From: Sphingomonas sp. Leaf208
GTDB lineage: Bacteria; Pseudomonadota; Alphaproteobacteria; Sphingomonadales; Sphingomonadaceae
NCBI RefSeq assembly: GCF_001421415.1
Contig: NZ_LMKH01000035.1
Span: 245,655 to 309,654 of the forward strand
DNA: 64,000 nucleotides
Direction: 5' to 3'
Part shown: positions 28,453-37,478 of the stretch, piece after piece
Numbering within the stretch: the first letter of the stretch is position 1
Layout: each line of letters opens with the position of its first letter
The notes under the pieces: model-generated
Told to the model about the DNA's origin: nothing
Seen by the model: only the letters and a program-made list of their open reading frames with translations
Database searches by the model: none
Made by a program: the position numbers and the translations under genes

Positions 28453-30018
28453 ATGGCAACCAAGGCCGCGAGGGGCATCGTCGAGCGCATGTTCGCGCGC
28501 AAATCCATTGCGCAGGTGCAACGCGAAACCGCGGCGAGCGAGCTGAAGCGTACGCTGGGCAAATGGAACCTGCTGATGCTGGGCATCGGCTGCATCATCG
28601 GCGCGGGCATCTTCGTGCGCACCGGCTCGGCGGCCGCGCTGCATGCAGGACCGGCGGTGCTGCTGTCGTTCGTCGTGGCGGGTATCGTCTGCGCGTTTGC
28701 CGGGCTGTGCTACGCCGAGCTGTCCTCGACGTTGCCGGTGTCCGGATCGGCCTACACCTATGGCTATACCACGCTCGGCGAGTTCGTCGCGTGGATGATG
28801 GGCGCGCTGCTGATGCTCGAATACGGGCTGGCGGCGTCGGTGGTGGCGGTCGGCTGGTCGGGCTATGTTGTCAGCCTGCTGGCCGATTTCGGCGTGCACA
28901 TTCCGCCGCAGTTCACCGGACCGGCCGGGTACCCGCTCATGCGGGGCGGCGTGCCGGTGCTGGTCGACGGACAACGGGTGACGACGATCTTCAACCTGCC
29001 GGCGTTCCTGATCTGCCTCGCACTTGCCGCGCTGTTGGTGCGGGGCGTTGCGGAATCGGCCAAGGTCAACACGATCATCGTCGCGATCAAGGTCGGCGTG
29101 CTGGTCGCCTTCATCGCGGTCGGCGGCGCGATCGTGCTGTCGCACTTCAACGAATTGGTCGCGCGCAACTGGACGCCGTTCATCCCCGCCAGCCAAGGCG
29201 ACGGCAAGTTCGGCGTCGACGGGATCATGCGCGCCGCCTCGATCGTGTTCTTTGCCTATGTCGGCTTCGAGGCGATCTCGACGGCGGGGCAAGAGGCGAA
29301 GGATCCAAAGAAGGACATGCCGTTCGGGATCATCGGGGCGCTGGTCGTCTGCACGCTGATCTACATGCTCGTCGCCGCGATCATGACGCTGCTGGTGCCC
29401 TATACCGCGCTCAACGTGCCCGATCCGGTCGCCGTTGTCGTCGACAGTTTCGGCCCGACCTGGAGCTGGCTCGCCAAGCTCATCAAGATCGGCGCGATCA
29501 TCGGCCTGACGTCGGTGGTGCTGGTGCTGATGTACGGGCAGACCCGGATCTTCTACACGATGGCGCGCGACGGGCTGTTGCCGCGGGTGTTCGCGACCGT
29601 GCACCCGACGTTCAAGACGCCCTATGTCAACACGGTGCTGGTCGGCGTCATCACCGCAGTGGCGGCGGGGTTCTTCGACATCAACGTGCTCGGCGACATG
29701 ACCTCGGTCGGGACGCTGTCGGCGTTCTCGATCGTCTGCCTGTCGGTCATCTATCTGCGTCGCGCCGCGCCCGATTTGCCGCGCGGCTTCACCGTACCGT
29801 TCTATCCGGTGGTCCCCCTGCTGGGCATCGCGTCGTGCGTCTACCTGATCACGACGGTGCCGATGAAGGTCCTGATGTTCTTCCTATGGTATCTGGCGGG
29901 CGGGGTGGTGCTGTATTTCGCCTACGGCATCCGCCACTCGAACCTGCAGCGTGGCGAGCCGCAGGACGATGCGCCCGACATGGGCGAGTATGTCGCACCG
30001 GTCGGGGAGCAGCCCTGA
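28453..30018 (+). CDS. APC-superfamily amino-acid permease (CAT-type)
   Basis: 521-residue inner-membrane permease of the amino acid-polyamine-organocation superfamily, cationic-amino-acid-transporter subtype. The first helix has the substrate-site motif GIGCIIGAGIFVRTG (about 36-50), and at least twelve hydrophobic helices are visible, with SFVVAGIVCAFAGLCYAELSS and FFAYVGFEAISTAGQEAKDP typical of the family. ATG 28453 follows a strong GGGGGAA site. Similar proteins import amino acids by proton symport; the substrate here is not predictable. It is not obviously linked to katG or to the downstream regulator. Confidence 0.9.
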   Translation: MATKAARGIVERMFARKSIAQVQRETAASELKRTLGKWNLLMLGIGCIIGAGIFVRTGSAAALHAGPAVLLSFVVAGIVCAFAGLCYAELSSTLPVSGSAYTYGYTTLGEFVAWMMGALLMLEYGLAASVVAVGWSGYVVSLLADFGVHIPPQFTGPAGYPLMRGGVPVLVDGQRVTTIFNLPAFLICLALAALLVRGVAESAKVNTIIVAIKVGVLVAFIAVGGAIVLSHFNELVARNWTPFIPASQGDGKFGVDGIMRAASIVFFAYVGFEAISTAGQEAKDPKKDMPFGIIGALVVCTLIYMLVAAIMTLLVPYTALNVPDPVAVVVDSFGPTWSWLAKLIKIGAIIGLTSVVLVLMYGQTRIFYTMARDGLLPRVFATVHPTFKTPYVNTVLVGVITAVAAGFFDINVLGDMTSVGTLSAFSIVCLSVIYLRRAAPDLPRGFTVPFYPVVPLLGIASCVYLITTVPMKVLMFFLWYLAGGVVLYFAYGIRHSNLQRGEPQDDAPDMGEYVAPVGEQP

Positions 30019-30108
30019 GCCTTTTCAGGGGGCTGTCTTCAGAGGGTTTGGCGTCCGACCTGGACGAAAGCGCGGGGCAGGGGCGGACAGGTGCGGACGA
30101 TCTGGTCG

Positions 30109-30127
30109 GGCTGTTGATACATCAGCC
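30109..30127. promoter_or_regulatory. Near-perfect 19-bp palindrome, possible operator
   Basis: The sequence GGCTGTTGATACATCAGCC pairs at seven of eight position pairs around a 3-base centre and lies 30 bases before the start of the MarR-like gene. Size and position fit an autoregulatory operator for a dimeric winged-helix protein. This is inference from symmetry only. Confidence 0.4.
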
Positions 30128-30157
30128 TGTCGGACGTGGGAGTGAGAACACTCGACC

Positions 30158-30658
30158 GTGACGGCTGCCAAATGTATAGGGCGCGTGACCATCTTGAACC
30201 GGTCGCGCACGCGCCCACTCCTCCTGCGTCTCGAACCGTCGCAACCACCACGTCGTGTAGATGTTGTTTGTGAAGAGACGCGAAGATTGGAGTGCCGTGG
30301 GGTGATCGATCATGACGAGGCTGCCGATCTGGCGGCGTTCATGCTGGCCTTCCGGCGCAGCCGTACAGAGGAACTTCCCGCATCGCTGTTCGGCGAACCC
30401 AGCTGGGACTTTCTTCTCGAGTTGTTCATTGCCGACGCGCGCAGTGTCCGCATGACCGGGCGAGACATCAGCGAGTTGCACCGCATTCCAGCCGCAGTAG
30501 CATCCCGTTGGCTCCTGCATCTGACCGCCGAGGGTCTGATCGTCGGCGATGGTACGGGTGATCTCGACGATCCGCTGACGTTGTCGGGCGCCGCGATAGG
30601 GAAAATGGAACGTCTTCTGTACAAGGCCAGCATGCTGAAACACCGCGTATCCGAATAG
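30158..30658 (+). CDS. MarR-like winged-helix regulator
   Basis: 166 residues. The C-terminal two thirds (about 70-160) read as a winged helix-turn-helix: SLFGEPSWDFLLELFIADARS, DISELHRIPAAVASRWLLHLTAEGLIV, then a wing and SGAAIGKMERLL. This layout (F-G-E/D-P-W-D-I/F-L-L-D/E-L-F) is common in uncharacterised sphingomonad regulators. The start is uncertain: GTG 30158 is the longest, GTG 30185 is possible, and neither has a strong ribosome site. The N-terminal 45 residues have no recognised fold. The target is unknown; it lies between the permease and a broken sensor kinase. Confidence 0.7.
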   Translation: MTAAKCIGRVTILNRSRTRPLLLRLEPSQPPRRVDVVCEETRRLECRGVIDHDEAADLAAFMLAFRRSRTEELPASLFGEPSWDFLLELFIADARSVRMTGRDISELHRIPAAVASRWLLHLTAEGLIVGDGTGDLDDPLTLSGAAIGKMERLLYKASMLKHRVSE

Positions 30659-30821
30659 CGGCATACGCGGCAAAGTCGCAAAGCCGCATCTCCAACCCGC
30701 CCGTGGTCGGGCAGGTTATGGAGCGATAGGAGTACCTCAATTGCGTAGGTAATCAGGTGCGATTTGCACTGTGTTCGGCAGTTGGTAAATGGCTGGAATA
30801 GATCGGCGCGCTAAGGACGTT

Positions 30822-33203
30822 ATGACAGATCGGACCGAGAACGCGGTTAGCGTCGAACAGCGCTTGCGCGAGAGCGAAGCCCGCCTCCGCCTCCTGACCG
30901 AAGCGAGTTCGGACGTCCTCTACCGGATGAGTCCGGACTGGGGAGAGATGAAGGAGCTCGACGGCGGCGGCTTCCTGCCGAGCACGTCTTCGTCGAAGCC
31001 GAACCGTTCGTGGTTGCTGTCCTATATTCCCGAGACCGATCAAGCCGCGGTGACCGCAGCCATCGATGACGCCATCCGGCTCAAGACGACGTTCGATCTC
31101 GAACATCGCGTGGTCCGTTCGGACGGCACTGTCGGCTAGACGCAGTCGCGTGCCGTTCCGCTGCTGAGCGCGGCAGGCGAGATCATCGAATGGTTCGGAG
31201 CGGCAAGCGACATCAGTGCCCGGCGCGATGCGGAGGCCGCTCTTCAAGAGAGCGAGGCGAAGTTGCGTAAGCTGAACGCGACGCTCGAGCGGCAGGTCAA
31301 TGAGCGTACGGCCGAGCGCGACCGCATGTGGGACACCTCGCCCGATCTTCTCGTGGCGGTCGACTTCAACGGTATGTTCCGCCGGGTCAATCCGGCCTGG
31401 ACCACGGTTCTAGGCTATGAGCCCGACGAGCTGATTGGACACCATGTCAACGAATTCGTCGTCCCGAACGATCATGACAAGACGGTCGACGCCTATGAGA
31501 CGGCCGCGGCGGGGAACCAGCTGAGAATTGAAAACCGGTACAGGCACAAGGATGGCTCGAACCGCACGATCTCATGGGTCGCCGCACCGGCTGGTGACAT
31601 CACCTACGCTACCGGCCGCGACGTCACGGCCGAGCGCGAGATGGAGGCGAGGCTGCACGACGAGCAGGATTTCGCGCGCCTCGCCCTTTCGGCCGTGGGG
31701 GGCGTCGGCGTGTGGACCTATGACGTCGCCACCGACCTCTTCTTTTGCGACGCGGCGGTCTCGGCGTTGTACGCACTCGACCCCGAGCGCGGTGCCGCCG
31801 GCCTGCCTCGCGAGGAGTTCCTCGCCAACGTTCATCCGCAGGACCGTATTTCGCTGCAGAAGACAATGTCTGGCGGTCTGCAACGCTCGGGAGATCTGGA
31901 GCTAGAATATCGATTGGTTCATCCGGACGGATCGATCCGATGGGTGCTGTCCCGTGGGCACACCTATTTCGACGAGAACGGCAAACCTGTCCGGCGAACC
32001 GGCGTCGGCGTCGATATGACCGGGCAGCGGCAAATCGAAGATCAGCTACGCCAAGCACAGAAGATGGAAGCGGTCGGCCAGCTTACCGGTGGTCTGGCGC
32101 ATGATTTCAACAACCTCCTTACCGGCATGATGGGCAATCTGGAGTTGCTCCAGTTGCGCCTGGAACGTGGCAAGCTCGACGACGCCGAGCGCTTCATCAA
32201 CGCCGCCCAAGGTGCCGGACGGCGGGCCGCTTCCCTGACGCAGCGGCTGCTCGCGTTTTCGCGCCGGCAGACGCTCGATCCCAAGCCAACCGACGTCAAT
32301 CGCCTGATCGCGGGAATGGAGGATCTGCTGCGCCGGACGGTCGGGTCGACCGCCAATATCGAGGTGGTGGGCGCGGCCGGGCTATGGCCCGCGATGATCG
32401 ACGCGACGCAACTCGAAAGCGCCATTCTCAATCTCTGCATAAACGCACGGGACGCCATGCCCGAAGGCGGGCGGATCACGATCGATACGGCGAACACATC
32501 GCTGGACGATCGCGCGGCTCTGGAGCGCGACCTGCCGCCCGGCCAATATCTGTCGGTCTGCGTCACCGATACCGGCACTGGCATGTCGCCGGCAACGATC
32601 GAGCGCGCCTTCGAACCCTTCTATACGACCAAGCCGATTGGTCAGGGCACCGGGCTCGGTCTTTCGATGATTTACGGTTTCGCTCGCCAGTCGGGTGGAC
32701 AGGTGAGGATCTCCTCCGAGCTGGGGCAGGGAACCACGATCTGCATCTATCTTCCTCGCTATGCGGGCGATGCCTTGCCGAGTGATCAGGAAGAGGCAAT
32801 CGCAACCGCTGCCTTGGCTAGCGGCGAGACGATCCTGGTGGTCGATGACGAAGCGACGATCCGACATCTCATCGACGAGGTGCTCGACGAGCAGGGATAT
32901 ACCGTGATTGGCGCAGCGGATGGCGCAGCAGGCATCAAGGTGCTGCAATCGGGGGCCAAGATCGAGCTGCTGATCACCGACGTCGGCTTACCCAACGGCA
33001 TGAACGGGCGGCAGGTCGCTGACGCAGCGCGTTCTCTCCGCCCCGACCTGAAGGTGCTCTTCATCACCGGCTATGCGGAGAATGCGGCGGTCGGTAACGG
33101 GCATCTCGAACCCGGGATGGCGTTGCTCACCAAGCCTTTCACGATGCAAGGGCTGGCAGCCAAGGTTGCGGAGATGATCGGTAGTTCCCCGTCATCAGCT
33201 TAG
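30822..33203 (+). pseudogene. Hybrid sensor histidine kinase interrupted by in-frame TAG
   Basis: The same reading frame encodes a multi-PAS hybrid kinase but contains a TAG at 31137-31139, after RVVRSDGTVG and before TQSRAVPLL. Tryptophan (TGG) is usual there in PAS proteins (GWTQSRAVPL), so one base change explains it. Upstream part: PAS 1 (30822-31136). Downstream: remainder of PAS 1 ending EWFGAASDISARR, a coiled linker, PAS 2 (SPDLLVAVDFNGMFRRVNPAW), PAS 3 (AVGGVGVWTYDV), a HisKA H-box (LTGGLAHDFNNLLT), HATPase with GTGLGLSM, and a C-terminal receiver (ILVVDDEAT, LLITDVGLP, LLTKPF). A truncated kinase could be made from the downstream TTG at 31263. ATG 30822 has AAGGA upstream; ATG 30789 is the alternative. 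Sequencing error cannot be excluded. Confidence 0.85.
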
Positions 33204-33443
33204 TTGAGCGGGCGAAGTCCGTCAGGCGCGCGCGCCTTGCTCCCGTAGACAAGGTCGAACAGGGGGCATGATCAGGTCCATCAGGCCTCGCGCGTTCTTC
33301 AGCGTGCCTACTGCCATAGCGAAGAAGTGGGGAAAACGACTGCGGCGGAGATATCCCGGCATCCGGACGTCTACGTGCCGGCCTATGTAGCAGCGTAATG
33401 CATCCACGATTGGGAACGATCAGAGTGCAGCTTGATGCCGGCC
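33204..33443. other. Spacer between broken kinase and lysR
   Basis: 240 bases between the stop of the kinase and the stop of lysR. A 61-codon minus-strand frame (33222-33407) has no recognisable domain. No clear terminator hairpin was found. Possibly residue of a lost gene. Confidence 0.4.
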
Positions 33444-34331
33444 TTACCTCTTTAGATAGGCAGCGAGTTCTTCTGGTGCTGCCCGCGGGAAGGAGTTTCG
33501 CAGAAACTCCAAGAAGGCGGATACGCGAGCGTTAAGCAGCCGCCGCGTCGGGTAGAGCGCCCATAACGCAATCTCAGATTTCGCAACGTTGCCCCAAGGC
33601 ACCAGCCGCCCACAGTCGATGTCCTCGCTGACGAGCGATAACGGCAGCTTGGCCACGCCGACCCCGGTACGCACTGCATCGCGGATCATGATCAGCGATG
33701 AGAGGCGCAGCACAGGATTGACCGCGATCTCGATAGGGCCGTCCGGCGTGTCGACGGTCCAGCTTCGCTCAGGGTCGTTGCCGCGCACCACGGCGGGCAT
33801 GATCCCCGCTGCCAACCGCACCATGCCGGGACCAGCCACCACCACCAGTCGGTCATGCAGGAAAGGACGACCGACCAGCGTATCGTCTGGCGCGGGATTG
33901 ACGCGAATGACGAGATCGTAGCCCTCTTCGATCATGTCCACCATTCGGTCGTCCGTGGTCACTTCCAGGCGAACATCCGGGTGGCGGTGGATGAATTCCG
34001 CGGCCAGCCGACCCATGGCCGTCTGCGAGAACAATAGCGGCGCGCTAATCCGCAGCCGCCCACGCGGCGTCTCGCCACCCGAGCCGATCGCGACGGCAGT
34101 TTCCTCCAACTCGGCGAGCAATGGGCCAGTACGGGCGAACAGCGCCCGGCCTTCTTCGGTCAGCTTCAATGTTCGTGCACCACGCTCGAACAGGCGCACG
34201 TCGAGCGCGGCTTCAAGTTCTGCCACGCGTCGCGACAACGTCGCCTTGGGGCGGTGGCTCGCACGCGCCGCTTTTCCGAACCCCTCATGGCGGGCGACAA
34301 GAGTAAAGTCGGCTAGCGCAAGCAGATCCAT
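33444..34331 (-). CDS. LysR-family transcriptional regulator
   Basis: 295-residue LysR regulator. The N-terminal helix-turn-helix (about 1-60) has DLLALADFTLVARHEGFGKAARA, SHRPKATLSRRVAELEAALDVRLFERGARTLKLTEEG; the effector domain begins GRLRISAPLLFSQTAMGRLAAEF. ATG 34331 is chosen because it gives the standard family start; the frame is open further upstream but there runs over the NmrA-like gene. The gene is divergent from the NmrA-like reductase with a 106-base spacer, the classical arrangement for a LysR protein controlling its neighbour. Confidence 0.93.
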   Translation of the reverse strand: MDLLALADFTLVARHEGFGKAARASHRPKATLSRRVAELEAALDVRLFERGARTLKLTEEGRALFARTGPLLAELEETAVAIGSGGETPRGRLRISAPLLFSQTAMGRLAAEFIHRHPDVRLEVTTDDRMVDMIEEGYDLVIRVNPAPDDTLVGRPFLHDRLVVVAGPGMVRLAAGIMPAVVRGNDPERSWTVDTPDGPIEIAVNPVLRLSSLIMIRDAVRTGVGVAKLPLSLVSEDIDCGRLVPWGNVAKSEIALWALYPTRRLLNARVSAFLEFLRNSFPRAAPEELAAYLKR

Positions 34332-34437
34332 AAGTGTTCCACTGGTGAGACGGCGCGTCCAGATTGCACGTCTATTCGTCGGCGGATGGATCACGCATCT
34401 TCGGCTCGTCAGCAAGACAAATCGAAGGAGTAACCCA

Positions 34438-35303
34438 ATGACCATTCTCGTGATCGGTGCCACCGGCCGTGTCGGCCGCCATGTCGTCGACCAGCTCGTG
34501 AACCGCGACGCCCGTGTTCGTGTCCTTACGCGCGATACTGCCAAGGCGGATTTCCCGGCCGAGGTCGAGGTCGTCCAGGGAGACCTGCTCGACATCGATG
34601 GGCTGCGTGCCGCTTTCGTCGGCGTCCGCACGCTGTTCCTGCTCAATGCCGTGACCGGCGACGAGTTCACCCAGGCGTTGGTAACCCTCAACGTTGCGCA
34701 TGAGGCGGGTGTCGAGCGGATCGTGTACCTGTCGGTCTTCGACGCTGACCGGGCGGTCAACGTACCGCACTTCGCGGTCAAATACGGTGCCGAGCGGATG
34801 CTCGAAGCAATGGACTTCAGCGCGACCATTTGCGCCCGACCTATTTCATCGACAACGAGGTCATGGTGAAGGACGTGATCTTGCAGCACGGCGTCTATCC
34901 AATACCGATCGGCGGCAAGGGCGTCGCCATGGTCGACGCGCGCGACATAGCCGAGCTCGCCGCGCTGGAGCTGATCCGTCGAGATGAGGCACCGGGCAAA
35001 CTGCCGATGACAACGATCAACGTCGTCGGGCCGGAGACGCTCACCGGCGACCAGATCGCCGCGATCTGGTCCGACGTGCTCGGTCGACCCGTGGTGTACG
35101 GCGGTGACGATCCGAGCGGGTTCGAGTCCAACATGGCGACCTTCATGCCCAAGTGGAGCGCCTACGAAATGCGCCTGATGGCCGAGCGCTACGTCAGCGA
35201 CGGCATGATCCCGAAGGAAGACGACGTCGAGCGTCTCACGACACTGCTGGGCCGTCGACTGCACACCTATCGCGAGACTGCCGAGACGCTCGCCGCTGGC
35301 TAG
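34438..35303 (+). pseudogene. NmrA-like NAD(P)-binding reductase with one-base frameshift
   Basis: Two frames together make one NmrA/SDR-type protein of about 288 residues. The first (34438-34869) starts MTILVIGATGRVGRHVVDQL with the NAD(P) motif GATGRVG and runs to MDFSATI. The second continues from about 34830 with LRPTYFIDNEVMVKD through VVGPETLTGDQIAAIWSDVLGR to 35303. Restoring one T in the run at about 34829-34831 (ACCATTTGCGCC) gives the expected MDFSATILRPTYFIDN. It is therefore a recent frameshift or a sequencing error. An AAGGAG site sits 7 bases before ATG 34438. Relatives are NAD(P)H-sensing or quinone-reducing proteins induced by divergent LysR regulators. Confidence 0.85.
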
Positions 35304-35369
35304 CAGCGGGCGCATGCGTCGAACGTGGCGATGAGCCTTTTTGTGCAAACGCGCTGTCACCGTTGCGCG

Positions 35370-35642
35370 GTTGGACTAGGAAAAGGCCATCGTCCGGTTT
35401 CAAGGTAGGCGACAAACGCGCCACCGCCCGCGTCAACGACAAGCTCCGCATCGTCAATAGCATCCTCGGCCGTACCCTTGGTAGAGTCGACGAAGCGGTA
35501 GCAGCTGGTGCATCAGCTCCCCGTCCTTGGTCGATGCGACGGCGACCACCTGCGTCCCCTGCCATCTGGTAAGCTGGACGAGGCGGTCGCCGACCCCACC
35601 GCGGGGGCCGTTCACGACCCCCGTCTTGCCTTCGAGCGGCAC
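35370..35642 (-). pseudogene. Remnant of quinone-oxidoreductase-type (MDR) gene
   Basis: On the minus strand one frame gives LEGKTGVVNGPRGGVGDRLVQL then QVVAVASTKDGELMHQL. This matches the cofactor-binding region of zinc-free medium-chain oxidoreductases (usual GASGGVG replaced by GPRGGVG). After a frame change near 35510 the similarity goes on as FVDSTKGTAEDAIDDAELVVDAGGGAFVAYLETGRWP, fitting the next family segment. Both the N-terminal catalytic domain and the C-terminal end are missing, so this is a decayed fragment. Confidence 0.65.
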
Positions 35643-36375
35643 GACTCCGGGTGAAACGCCTGGAATGGATCGGGTGCTTCGTGTCCTGCCTCGGTCAGGA
35701 CTTCCAAGCGATCAGCAGCGATACAGGTGTGGCCACGGCATCAACGTGATCGATACCCACAAGCTTGTGGGTCAGCGCTGTAGCCCACGCCCTGAAATAC
35801 TGAGGATGTGTAACGCTGCCTTTCATCAGGTCTTTCTGGCAGCGCACCATAGAGAACACCTCGTCCCGATCTTGAACGCCGCCACCTCGTCAGCGATCGC
35901 CAGGACGATGCTCAGCACAACGGTGCCATTCATGATGCGAACATAGGATGCGGCTGCCACTTCGCCGGTAGCGCTCGATAACGGACCAGTGGGCAGGGCC
36001 CGGGTGAGCGAGATTGTCGTCCATCGCACCGACGGGGATGGGCTGCCGGTCCGGGCACGGAGCGGGTTGGTCGAGCCGATCGATGCCCGCGTCACGCGGT
36101 TGCTGGCACTTGCGCTGGGGGTGAAGCTGGCCGTGTCAGTGAATTGGTTTCGCACCACAGTTGGCTGATGGACGGCTCGTTCGGGTAAACGGGTTTCGCC
36201 TCTGCGCAACTTCGTGTCGATGCCTTCTACGTCGATCCCATACTCGCAACTGCGCGGTTGATGTTTCGTATGAAACCCGAATGATGTTTCTCCGCCAAAC
36301 CCGCGGACCTAAGCAATCTGGCAGGTCAAGGTAACGCGGGAAAGTACGATGGCGAACATGCGCGATCCTGGCCCT
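35643..36375. other. Non-coding or decayed stretch left of the T6SS
   Basis: About 730 bases without a supportable gene. Short frames exist on both strands (for example plus strand about 35954-36168, containing VVHRTDGDGLPVRARSGLVEP), but none shows a known family or a good start. A 14-bp palindrome GTTTCGTATGAAAC lies at 36263-36276. With the remnants to its left it looks like decayed coding DNA bordering the secretion island. Confidence 0.5.
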
Positions 36376-37365
36376 TCAACGTTGCGCACGCGCAGACAGG
36401 ATGTTCTTGACCTCGTCGATCGAACGGGGGGCGATATCGTCGAGTATCTCGATGAAATCGAGCGGGATCCACGTTTTTGCGCGTTCCAGCAGGAGAGGAA
36501 TGGGGCTCGAAGGCTCCTGTCGGCGATAGAAATCGATCACCAGGTCGAGCGCCTTGGCGACGTCGGCGCGACCGTTCAGGACATCGGGGAGGGCGCTGCT
36601 GCCGGGTGCCGCGACAATCGTTTCCATGTCGGCATCGTCGCGCAGTTCCGCCGGCAGCAGCGCGTTCGCCGCAGCCCGGATCGCGCGGATCGCAACGTAG
36701 ACAGGCGCGAAATTGCTGCCGGTATCGCCCTCGGCAAAGGCAACCAGCGTTGCGTCCACCTCCCTGAGCGCCTCGGTGAGCACGTCGAGATGGGCGATGG
36801 CTGCAATCAGGCTTTCCGGGCCGATCGCCGGATCGTCGAGCGCGGCACGAAACGCACCATAACCGTCCTCGTTGGCACCGCCACGCGCGAAACGGATCAG
36901 ATCAGCGCCGTCGAAACGTCCGAAACGTTCATGCTCGATCAGCGCGATACCTTGGAGCGGACTGACGAACGCGGTGAAGTTGGCGAGCGTGTCGCAGGCG
37001 CCACGGCGGCCGGGAAAGCCGTAATCCTCGAGCCGGGGGTGCACCGTATCCCAGAAGCGATTGGTGAGCCCGGCGAGCGCCTGTACGCCAGCAACGGTCA
37101 CGTCCAGGCGTCCCGACCTCGCGCCGGCGCGGGCGAGATAGATGGCAAGCCAGATATCCTTGGTGCGATCCGCCTGGTCGACGATCAGCGCGGTGATCTC
37201 GCGCCAGTCGACCGAAGTGGCGGGAGCATCCGTCGATCCATCGCCTCCGGACGGCGTGTCGAACGCCTGTTCGATGCGGAAACGGTCAGGGTCGTAGGCG
37301 AGGTCCGGGCCGGCGGGATCGTCGCCGGATATCGGGGCGAGGAAGCGTTCGAGATCGATCGTCAT
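36376..37365 (-). CDS. tssA: T6SS protein TssA (ImpA_N family)
   Basis: 329-residue TssA. The ImpA N-terminal domain is clear: LERFLAPISGDDPAGPDLAYDP at the start, VDWREITAL, then LAIYLARAGARSGRLDVTVAGVQALAGLTNRFWDTVHPRLED. The C-terminal part ends with SSPIPLLLERAKTWIPLDFIEILDDI, the usual short-form ending. TssA primes sheath and tube assembly at the baseplate. It is transcribed away from vgrG, with a 113-base shared upstream region. Length is at the short end for the family, so the extended C-terminal dodecamer domain of long TssA proteins is absent. Confidence 0.93.
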   Translation of the reverse strand: MTIDLERFLAPISGDDPAGPDLAYDPDRFRIEQAFDTPSGGDGSTDAPATSVDWREITALIVDQADRTKDIWLAIYLARAGARSGRLDVTVAGVQALAGLTNRFWDTVHPRLEDYGFPGRRGACDTLANFTAFVSPLQGIALIEHERFGRFDGADLIRFARGGANEDGYGAFRAALDDPAIGPESLIAAIAHLDVLTEALREVDATLVAFAEGDTGSNFAPVYVAIRAIRAAANALLPAELRDDADMETIVAAPGSSALPDVLNGRADVAKALDLVIDFYRRQEPSSPIPLLLERAKTWIPLDFIEILDDIAPRSIDEVKNILSARAQR

Positions 37366-37478
37366 GCAGGCCGCTCCGTGTCGGTCGTGACGCCACGATG
37401 GCGGCGATGCGGGCTAACCCGTCAGTCGGCGTCCAGCAATCACCGCAATGATGTCGAACGTAACGCAAGAGCGGTCGC

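Noticed and set aside
30122..30673. Minus-strand open frame of 183 codons overlapping the MarR-like gene
   Set aside because: No domain and cysteine/glutamine-rich irregular composition, while the plus strand gives a recognisable winged helix.
35826..36209. Minus-strand 127-codon frame left of tssA
   Set aside because: No recognisable family, no convincing start signal, and located in a decayed stretch.
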